This document shows, one piece after another, positions 7,735 to 13,540 of a stretch of 23,133 nt of DNA. How positions within the stretch are numbered: position 1 is the first letter of the stretch; every line of letters starts with the position of its first letter. Position numbers and translations under genes: made by a program. The notes beneath the pieces were generated by a model. The model saw only the letters and a program-made list of their open reading frames with translations, made no database searches and was not told the origin of the DNA. This DNA comes from Rhodospirillales bacterium (GTDB lineage Bacteria > Pseudomonadota > Alphaproteobacteria > Acetobacterales > Acetobacteraceae), in contig JANXSA010000192.1 in assembly GCA_025352915.1 (NCBI GenBank), positions 1-23,133 of the forward strand. The letters are read 5' to 3'.

Positions 7735-8502
7735 CTACGCCGCATAATACCCGCCATCCACCACCTGACTCGCCCCGGTCATGAACGAAGCCCGCTCCGA
7801 CAGCATCCAAACCACCGCCTCGGCAATCTCGTCCGCCACCCCCAGCCGCCCCATCGGCACCTTGGCCATCAGCGCGTCATAGCGCTCTTCCATCGAGGGA
7901 TCGGTCATCGGCGTCTTGATATACCCGGGATTGACGCAGTTCACCCGGATCCCATCCTTCGCGTATTCCATCGCCGCCGTCTTGGTCAGCCCCACCACCC
8001 CATGCTTCGCCGCCACATAATTGCTCGCCGACGGCAACCCGATCAGCCCGGCGATCGACGCCGTATTGACGATCGACCCGCCCCCCTGCGCCAACATCTG
8101 CACCAGCTCGTATTTCATGCACAGGAACACCCCGGTCAAATTCACCGCCAGCATCCCGTCAAAACTCGCCTGGCTCATCTCATGCGTCCGCTGCCCGGTC
8201 GGCCCCACATTGCGCGGCGAAATCCCGGCATTGTTGAACGCACAATCCAACCGCCCAAACGCCGCCACCGTCCGCGCCACCATCGCCGCCACATCCGCCT
8301 CGCGGGCCACATCCCCGCCAATGGCAATCGCCTGCCCACCCGCGCCATTAATCAGCGCCACCGTCGCCGCCGCACTCTCCTCGCTCAAATCCGAAACCGC
8401 CACCCGCGCCCCCTCGCGCGCCATCGCCAACGCCGTCGCCCGCCCAATCCCCGACGCCCCGCCGGTCACCAAGGCACTCTTGCCCGCCAGAATTCCCGCC
8501 AT
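7735..8502 (-). CDS. SDR-family NAD-dependent oxidoreductase (copy 2)
   Basis: A 255-residue classical SDR paralogous to the downstream copy. TGGASGIG is at 13-20, Asp38 ends the second strand (VAVSD, NAD preference), NNAG is at 90-93, the catalytic Ser is 149, and Tyr162/Lys166 lie in YVAAK. Two in-frame ATGs exist at 8508 and 8502. The ribosome site GGGGGAG (8509-8515) abuts the first with no spacer and lies 6 bases before the second, so 8502 (MAGILAGKSALVTGG) is preferred. That ribosome site includes the last base of the upstream hydrolase stop, indicating translational coupling: hydrolase first, then dehydrogenase. A hydrolase releasing an alcohol that an SDR oxidises is a plausible pathway, but the substrate is not known. 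Confidence 0.93.
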   Translation of the reverse strand: MAGILAGKSALVTGGASGIGRATALAMAREGARVAVSDLSEESAAATVALINGAGGQAIAIGGDVAREADVAAMVARTVAAFGRLDCAFNNAGISPRNVGPTGQRTHEMSQASFDGMLAVNLTGVFLCMKYELVQMLAQGGGSIVNTASIAGLIGLPSASNYVAAKHGVVGLTKTAAMEYAKDGIRVNCVNPGYIKTPMTDPSMEERYDALMAKVPMGRLGVADEIAEAVVWMLSERASFMTGASQVVDGGYYAA

Positions 8503-8514
8503 GACCATCTCCCC

Positions 8515-9465
8515 CTAAACCGCCCAACCGCGCCGCAAAGCCACCGCCATCGTCTCGATCAACGCCCCGGACGCCCGGATCAGTTTCCCCATCGTCAGGA
8601 ACCCATGCATCTGGTCGTTGTAATGCAGGTGCGTCACCGCCACCCCCTCGCGGTCCAGCCGCTTCGCATACTCCACCCCCTCGTCGCATAACGGATCATG
8701 CGCGCAGGTGACCACCATCGCCGGCGCCACCCCCGCCAGCGACGCCGCCCGTAACGGCGAAGCCCTCCAATCCGCCACATCCCCCGCCGACGGCAAGTAA
8801 TGCTCGACGAACCACTTCATCGTGGAGGCCACCAGCGGATACCCCTCGGTAATCCGCTGATAGCTCTCATGCCCCATCCCCATATCGGTCACCGGATAGA
8901 TCAAGAGCTGATAAGCAACCTTCGGCAAATACCCGTCCCGCGCCATCAGCGCCATCACCGCGGCAATATTCCCCCCCGCACTGTCGCCCCCCACCGCTGC
9001 CCGCGCGGCATCAATCCCCAAGGCCGCCGCATTGCCCAGCACCCACCGCGTCGCCGCCGCCGAATCCGAAATCGCGCCTGGGAACTTCACCTCCGGCGCC
9101 AACCGGTAATCCACCGCCACCACACAGCATCCCGCCGCATTGGCAATCGCCCGGCACGCCTGGTCATGGCTCTCCAGATCGCCCAGCACCCAGCCGCCGC
9201 CATGATAATAAATCAGCACCGGCAACACCGCCCCGGCCGCCGACCCCGCCGCCCGATACAACCGCAACGAAACCGGCCCGTTCGGCCCCGGCGCCTCCAG
9301 CGCGCGCACCTCGGCGACCTCCGGCGGATCCGGCTGCAAAACCGTCCGCCCGGCGGCAAAAAACCCCCGCGCCTCATCCGGCGTCAGCGTATTGAACGGC
9401 GGCCGCCCCGCCGCCTTGATCATCTCAAGCACACGCTGGGCATCGGGATCGAGGATCATCTGCAT
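8515..9465 (-). CDS. Alpha/beta hydrolase, hormone-sensitive-lipase (bHSL) family esterase
   Basis: A 316-residue alpha/beta hydrolase-3 protein. The oxyanion motif HGGG is at 88-91 (IYYHGGGWVLGDLESHD), the nucleophile elbow GDSAGG at 160-165 with Ser162, the acid Asp257 in AHDPLCDEG, and His287 in MHGFL. All triad members are present, so it should be an active carboxylesterase, as in the HSL/acetyl-hydrolase (Aes, LipH-like) group. There is no signal peptide, so it is cytoplasmic. Start ATG 9465 (MQMILDPDAQRVLEMI) is used; ATG 9459 is better spaced from the weak GAGA site and may be the true start. It is the first gene of a three-gene minus-strand cluster with the two SDRs. The substrate is unknown: short-chain or aryl esters are usual. 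Confidence 0.92.
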   Translation of the reverse strand: MQMILDPDAQRVLEMIKAAGRPPFNTLTPDEARGFFAAGRTVLQPDPPEVAEVRALEAPGPNGPVSLRLYRAAGSAAGAVLPVLIYYHGGGWVLGDLESHDQACRAIANAAGCCVVAVDYRLAPEVKFPGAISDSAAATRWVLGNAAALGIDAARAAVGGDSAGGNIAAVMALMARDGYLPKVAYQLLIYPVTDMGMGHESYQRITEGYPLVASTMKWFVEHYLPSAGDVADWRASPLRAASLAGVAPAMVVTCAHDPLCDEGVEYAKRLDREGVAVTHLHYNDQMHGFLTMGKLIRASGALIETMAVALRRGWAV

Positions 9466-9564
9466 TCTCGTTGCTAGGACGTTTTCCGCCCCAACAGCAT
9501 CCTCGCGCTACCGCGTGCGGTCAACCCGGCGGAGGAAGCAAGCCAAGCGGCAGGAAGGCAAGAA

Positions 9565-9729
9565 TCTTCTTTTTGTGAACAAAAAGAAGCAAAAAAACTT
9601 CCTCCATTTGCTCTCCTTGCCATCGCTCTGGACAACACGGCGAACCCGCGCTTTCAGTACCGCAGTTGATTCAATCGCCCGCTAAATCGAATAAAGTTTT
9701 TTTGCTTCTTTTTGTTCACAAAAAGAAGA
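9565..9729. repeat. Inverted pair of AT-rich hairpin repeats (REPIN-like), locus 2
   Basis: A 36-base unit at 9565-9600 is repeated exactly, inverted, at 9694-9729. Each unit contains the 11-bp stem CTTCTTTTTGT / ACAAAAAGAAG with a 2-base loop, then C, seven A and CTT in the outward-to-inward direction. The 93 bases between hold no ORF that I can support. The unit matches the right unit of the locus at 7610-7731 except mainly for a paired G-C to C-G swap at stem position 10. The element lies between the hydrolase 5' end and the motA 3' end (intergenic 9466-9750), so the copy at 9694 may also protect or end the motBA transcript. Confidence 0.85.
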
Positions 9730-9750
9730 CCTGTCCCTGCCTTCCCCGCC

Positions 9751-10617
9751 TCAAGCGATCTGCAAATTCTGCACCGCCGCCTCAAGCTCCTGAAACGATG
9801 GCATGTGCTGGTTCGGTGCCATCTTGCGCCCCGACTCGACGCTGACCTGCGGCGCATTGCCATGCAGATGCGCCACCAGCACGGCGCGGATCACGTCATA
9901 GAACTTCGACTCCTCCTCCACCACGCCCTTCAGCCGCGCCGCACACGGCCCCACCATCCCATACGCCAGCAACACCCCCATGAACGTGCCAACCAGCGCC
10001 CCGCCGATCATGCCGCCCAGCACCGCCGGCGGCTCGTTGATCGACGCCATCGTCTTGATCACGCCAAGCACCGCCGCCACGATCCCCAGCGCCGGTAGCG
10101 CGTCGGCGATGCTCTGTAGCGCGTGCGAGCCATGCAACTCCTCGGCAAGCGTTTTCTTCAGCTCGCGCAGCATCAGATCCTCGATCTGGTTCGGATCGTC
10201 GGCGTTCATGCCCACCATGCGCAGATAGTCACAAACCATGGCGGTGGCATGATGGTTCTTCAGGATCTTGGGGAATTTCTGAAATGCCGGGCTGTCCTCC
10301 GGCTTTTCGATATGCGCTTCCAGCGCCATCGCGCCCTTGGTGCTGGCCAGCCGGACGAAGAAGTACAACAGGCTCAGCAACTCGATGTAGTCCGCCTTCT
10401 TGAACACCGCACCCTTCATGATCTTCCCGAAGCCGTGCACCGTATGCTTGATGTCGTACATGCTGTTGGACATCAGAAAGATGCCAATGGCGGCCCCGCC
10501 GATCGACCAGGTCTCGAACGGCAAGGCGTTCATGATGGCGCCGAACTTGCCGCCATGGACGACATAGCTGCCGAAGACGCAGAACAGCAGAAAACCAAGT
10601 CCGCCGATTACCAGCAT
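9751..10617 (-). CDS. motA: Flagellar motor stator protein MotA
   Basis: A 288-residue inner-membrane stator subunit that, with MotB, conducts protons and drives flagellar rotation. Two N-terminal helices (about residues 2-20 and 35-50) and two C-terminal helices (about 172-192 and 199-222) surround a cytoplasmic domain. The functional prolines are present: Pro174 in ADALPALGIVAAVLGVI and Pro223 in YGMVGPCAARLKG, matching the two conserved prolines of E. coli MotA. The cytoplasmic charged residues that contact FliG are plausibly Arg89 in FVRLAS and Glu100 in AMALEAH. It follows motB after 41 bp on the same strand, so the order is motB-motA. Downstream is a strong hairpin repeat. No other flagellar genes are in the window. 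Confidence 0.96.
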   Translation of the reverse strand: MLVIGGLGFLLFCVFGSYVVHGGKFGAIMNALPFETWSIGGAAIGIFLMSNSMYDIKHTVHGFGKIMKGAVFKKADYIELLSLLYFFVRLASTKGAMALEAHIEKPEDSPAFQKFPKILKNHHATAMVCDYLRMVGMNADDPNQIEDLMLRELKKTLAEELHGSHALQSIADALPALGIVAAVLGVIKTMASINEPPAVLGGMIGGALVGTFMGVLLAYGMVGPCAARLKGVVEEESKFYDVIRAVLVAHLHGNAPQVSVESGRKMAPNQHMPSFQELEAAVQNLQIA

Positions 10618-10658
10618 GGCACGGCCCTATCCGTAAATGACGAGAACGGTGAAGAAAC

Positions 10659-11774
10659 TCACGGCGTGATCCGCGTTTCGCGCAGCACCGTGATCGCAAT
10701 CCGCCGATTGGCCGCCGCAAACGGCTCGGCCGGCAACAGCGGATCGCGATCCGCATTCCCGGTCACGCTGCGCAGCCGCGTCTCGTCCACCCCCTGCTCC
10801 ACCAGCAACCGCCGCGTCGCATTGGCGCGCTCGGAGGACAGCTCCCAGTTGCTGCGGTCGTTGCCGCGAAACGGTGTCGAGTCGGTGTGGCCGGAAATCG
10901 ACAGCTTCTCCGGCATCCGCGCGATCACCGGCGCGATCTTCATCAACAGCGCCCGCGCCCGTTCATGCAGCACCGACGAGCCGGTCGCGAACATCGGCAC
11001 CCGCTCCTCGTCCAGCAGCTGGATGCGCAGCCCCTCCGGCGTCTGGTCGATGGCGATCTGGGCGGCCAGCTCGCGCAGTTGCGGGTCGTTGCGCACGGCC
11101 TCGCGGATCTGCTCGGCCGCCTGCTCGAACGCCTCGCGCTCGCGCCGCTCGATCTCCGCGCGCATCGCCGCATCGTCGATCGGCCGTGCCGGCGCCGAGG
11201 GCGTATTCACCCCGGACCCCGCATTGGCCAGCCGCGCCGCCTGGCCCAGCGCCTGCGCCTGAATCTGCGCCGGTGTCGCGGCAGTTCCCCCGCCGCCCGC
11301 CTGCCGCCCGGCCTGCTGGCTCGCCCGCGTGCCCCGCCCGCCGCCGGCATCGGCGTCCTTGCCCTCCGGCTTGCGCTGATCCTCGGCCGCTCCGCGCGTG
11401 CTCGAATTCGGCGCCTGGTCAAATTCCGGATCGTCCTGGTCGTTGGATTGCTCGGCCCGCCCCGGCACCACGCTCTGCGCGCCGCGGTCGCTGACCATCT
11501 CGCCGCGCTCGAACGGCGTCCGCCCGCCAAAAATCCGCCCGTTGCCGGACGAGCCCGAGCTCAGCACATTGGTCGGGGTGAAATAATCCGCCAGCCCCCG
11601 GCGCTGCTCCTCGGTGGTGGCATTCAACAGCCACATCAACAGGAAGAACGCCATCATCGCGGTGACGAAATCGGCGTAGGCCACCTTCCAGGCGCCGCCA
11701 TGATGGCCGCCTGCGATGATCTCCTCTTTCTTGATGATGATCGGACGGCCCTTGCCGCCCTGCTTGCCCGCCAT
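10659..11774 (-). CDS. motB: Flagellar motor stator protein MotB, peptidoglycan-anchored
   Basis: A 371-residue stator anchor. A Lys-rich N-terminus leads into the single helix WKVAYADFVTAMMAFFLLMWLL, with the proton-accepting Asp35 (Asp32 in E. coli). The helix is followed by the plug-like stretch NATTEEQRRGLADYF. Residues of roughly 75-225 form a long Gly/Ala/Arg/Gln-rich, low-complexity linker with charged helical parts (RAEIERREREAFEQAAEQIREAV). The C-terminal OmpA-like domain, from about 245, carries SISGHTDSTPF (His296, Asp298) and NWELSSERANATRRLL, the peptidoglycan-binding signature. The protein is longer than the roughly 310-residue E. coli MotB because of the linker. It is the first gene of a motB-motA pair, an inversion of the common order. 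Confidence 0.96.
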   Translation of the reverse strand: MAGKQGGKGRPIIIKKEEIIAGGHHGGAWKVAYADFVTAMMAFFLLMWLLNATTEEQRRGLADYFTPTNVLSSGSSGNGRIFGGRTPFERGEMVSDRGAQSVVPGRAEQSNDQDDPEFDQAPNSSTRGAAEDQRKPEGKDADAGGGRGTRASQQAGRQAGGGGTAATPAQIQAQALGQAARLANAGSGVNTPSAPARPIDDAAMRAEIERREREAFEQAAEQIREAVRNDPQLRELAAQIAIDQTPEGLRIQLLDEERVPMFATGSSVLHERARALLMKIAPVIARMPEKLSISGHTDSTPFRGNDRSNWELSSERANATRRLLVEQGVDETRLRSVTGNADRDPLLPAEPFAAANRRIAITVLRETRITP

Positions 11775-11890
11775 CGGTTCCGCCTTCCCGCCTGCACGCC
11801 GCCGGCCCCCCTCTTTTGCCCTCCCTTTACTTAACCGATGGTTTCCTCCCCTTCCGCCGGCCGCCTCCCGGCACGAAAATGAAAAATTCC

Positions 11891-11919
11891 TTGCGCCCGC
11901 AAACGCTCCGGTGTATAGA
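11891..11919 (+). promoter_or_regulatory. Candidate sigma70-type promoter of the hypothetical gene
   Basis: TTGCGC (11891-11896) and TATAGA (11914-11919) are spaced by exactly 17 bases, a good -35/-10 arrangement in otherwise GC-rich sequence. It reads toward the plus-strand hypothetical gene whose ATG is at 11975. The LexA-like box at 11918-11932 overlaps its -10 element. Confidence 0.5.
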
Positions 11920-11932
11920 ACATATCATGAAC
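11918..11932 (+). promoter_or_regulatory. Candidate alphaproteobacterial LexA (SOS) box
   Basis: GAAC, seven bases, GAAC (GAACATATCATGAAC) is the reverse complement of the GTTC-N7-GTTC direct repeat known as the alphaproteobacterial SOS box. It begins in the last two bases of the -10 element TATAGA, an ideal site for repression. By chance about 0.7 such 8-base matches are expected in a window this long on both strands, so the position carries most of the weight. Confidence 0.45.
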
Positions 11933-11974
11933 GATTGGCCAGCAACCGCCGCGCGCGAAAGGACGCACCGAACC

Positions 11975-12598
11975 ATGATCCCCCCCCCCGCTTCCATCCC
12001 TGAAGCACGCGATTTTTCCGCCCGCCTGACCGCCATCCTCGCCTGCGTCACCCGGCTCATCTTCGCCCGCACCCATTTCTTCGCGGCCCTCGGCGCCCCG
12101 CTGCACAACCGCATCGCCGGCGCCTCGCGCCGCCTCGCCACCCTGCTGGCCCGCCTCGCCGCAGGCACCTTCCGCCCGCGCCCCCATTCGCCCAAACCCG
12201 GCACCAAGGGCGGCCCGCCCCCCATCCACCTCCCGCAGGGCCGCGCCTGGCTGGTCGCCAAACTCGGCTGCCACGTCGCCGCCTACGCCTCGCACCTCGA
12301 TTTTCTTCTCCGCGACCCCGCCACCCAAACCCTGCTCGCCACCGCCCCGCCCGAGGCCCTCAAATCCCTCGGCCGCACCCTGCGCCCCATCGCCCGCCTC
12401 CTCGGCGTCGACCTGCCGCCCGAACTCCAACCGCCGCCGAAACCGCCCCGCCCTAAATCCGTCAAACCCCCCACGTCTCAATCAGGGCGCCCCAAACTCC
12501 CGCCCCTCCTGCCCCTCTACCCGCAAGCCCGCCCGCGCGACCTCCCCTTCATGAACTTCGCGGCCACCCCGCGGCCGCCAAAAACCAACCCCGCCTGA
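11975..12598 (+). CDS. Hypothetical protein with Pro-rich linkers
   Basis: I do not recognise a named family. Taking the ATG at 11975 (MIPPPASIPEARDFSARL), with AAAGGA 11 bases upstream, gives 207 residues. An in-frame ATG at 11927 would add 16 residues but lies inside the LexA-like box just after the promoter. An N-terminal helical part (about 10-63) is rich in Ala, Leu and Arg. A Pro/Lys/Gly linker follows (about 68-87). A compact helical core, PQGRAWLVAKLGCHVAAYASHL through LRPIARLLGVDLP (about 87-148), is followed by a basic, proline-rich tail to the end. There is no signal peptide or confident membrane helix. The core reminds me of small conserved hypothetical proteins of Acetobacteraceae, from memory only. 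The coding strand is unusually C-rich, like the znuA region. It is convergent with nth. Confidence 0.75.
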   Translation: MIPPPASIPEARDFSARLTAILACVTRLIFARTHFFAALGAPLHNRIAGASRRLATLLARLAAGTFRPRPHSPKPGTKGGPPPIHLPQGRAWLVAKLGCHVAAYASHLDFLLRDPATQTLLATAPPEALKSLGRTLRPIARLLGVDLPPELQPPPKPPRPKSVKPPTSQSGRPKLPPLLPLYPQARPRDLPFMNFAATPRPPKTNPA

Positions 12599-12639
12599 CC
12601 CCGGCCCTCCTGACCCCAGGCAGAATCATGTCGATAATA

Positions 12640-13317
12640 TTACGATATCAAAACATTCTTGTCCGGATACCGGCACCACGCCGCCGTCACGCACCGCCAG
12701 CATTCCGGCTTGCGCGCCTTGCAGACATACCGCCCATGCAGGATCAGCCAGTTATGCGCATCCCGCAGCAAAGCGGCCGGAATCCGCTTCACCAGCCCAT
12801 CCTCCACCGCCCGCTCATTGGCACCGGGCGCCAACCCGGTCCGGTTGCCCAACCGGAAGATATGCGTGTCCACCGCCATCGTCGCCTCGCCAAACGCCAC
12901 GTTCAGCACCACGTTGGCGGTTTTTCGCCCCACCCCCGGCAGCGCCTCCAACGCCGCCCGGTCATGCGGCACTTCGCCGCCATGCCCGGCCAGCAACCGC
13001 CGCGACAGCTCGACCACATTCTTCGCCTTGCCCTGCCACAGCCCAATGGTGCGGATATGCCCCGCCACCCCCTCGACCCCCAGCGCCACCATCCCGGCCG
13101 GGTCCGGCGCCGCCCGAAACAACCCCGCCGTCGCCTTGTTCACCGACACATCGGTCGCCTGCGCCGACAGCACCACCGCCACCAGCAGGGTGAACGCGCT
13201 GGAATACACCAGCTCGGTCGCCGGCGCGGGATGCGCCGCCGCCAGCGCCCGGATGAACGGCGCGACATCCCGCGCGGCCATGCGGGGCGTCTTGCGAGTG
13301 GAAACGGGCTTTGCCAT
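12640..13317 (-). CDS. nth: Endonuclease III (DNA glycosylase/AP lyase)
   Basis: A 225-residue base-excision repair enzyme removing oxidised pyrimidines and cleaving AP sites. The helix-hairpin-helix LPGVGRKTANVVLN carries the catalytic Lys132, Asp150 is in VDTHIFRLGNRTG, and the [4Fe-4S] cluster ligands are Cys199, 206, 209 and 215 with the exact C-X6-C-X2-C-X5-C spacing. The early motif LLVAVVLSAQATDVSVNKAT is also canonical. The start ATG at 13317 (MAKPVSTRKTPRM) is chosen because the open frame upstream to 13581 has no family similarity. The last codons (DKNVLIS) and the 40 bases after them are AT-rich relative to the rest of the gene. It is convergent with the hypothetical gene and divergent from the small ORF at 13370. 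Confidence 0.97.
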   Translation of the reverse strand: MAKPVSTRKTPRMAARDVAPFIRALAAAHPAPATELVYSSAFTLLVAVVLSAQATDVSVNKATAGLFRAAPDPAGMVALGVEGVAGHIRTIGLWQGKAKNVVELSRRLLAGHGGEVPHDRAALEALPGVGRKTANVVLNVAFGEATMAVDTHIFRLGNRTGLAPGANERAVEDGLVKRIPAALLRDAHNWLILHGRYVCKARKPECWRCVTAAWCRYPDKNVLIS

Positions 13318-13369
13318 GGTCCCGATGTTCGCCGCCTGATGCGCCACAGGCAAGCGCGAAGGTAAGGCC

Positions 13370-13468
13370 ATGACCAGGGCAGAGCACATACCGCAAGACG
13401 TCCAGTTCGAAGCGGTCATCGTCCCGCATCGCCGCAACCCGGTCTTCGACAACCCGCAACTGCGCTGA
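13370..13468 (+). CDS. 32-codon ORF, possible truncated gene remnant
   Basis: ATG 13370 is preceded by GAAGG at 7 bases, a good ribosome site, and reads 32 residues (MTRAEHIPQDVQFEAVIVPH then RRNPVFDNPQLR) to a TGA at 13468. The section VQFEAVIVPHR resembles the opening of DUF2244 membrane proteins, which I recall near nth in other alphaproteobacteria, but the hydrophobic body expected after PHR is missing. It may be the 5' stub of a deleted DUF2244 gene, or an unrelated small protein. The similarity is from memory and short, so the call is weak. It lies divergent to nth (52 bp between starts) and upstream of the GGDEF gene. Confidence 0.35.
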   Translation: MTRAEHIPQDVQFEAVIVPHRRNPVFDNPQLR

Positions 13469-13540
13469 CTCGCTCTAAACGATTGGTGAAGACTTTCCCG
13501 CCTAGCCTTCGCGCGAACGCCGCTGCGGAGGAATTGGCCG

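Noticed and set aside
9466..9750. CRISPR array or sRNA in the gap with repeated T/A runs
   Set aside because: There are only two inverted copies and no regular direct repeats and spacers; the structure is an inverted hairpin pair.
12599..12639. Direct repeat CCTGACCCC and an AT-rich patch between the hypothetical gene and nth
   Set aside because: Two 9-base copies in C-rich sequence are weak evidence, and no terminator stem with T-tract was found.
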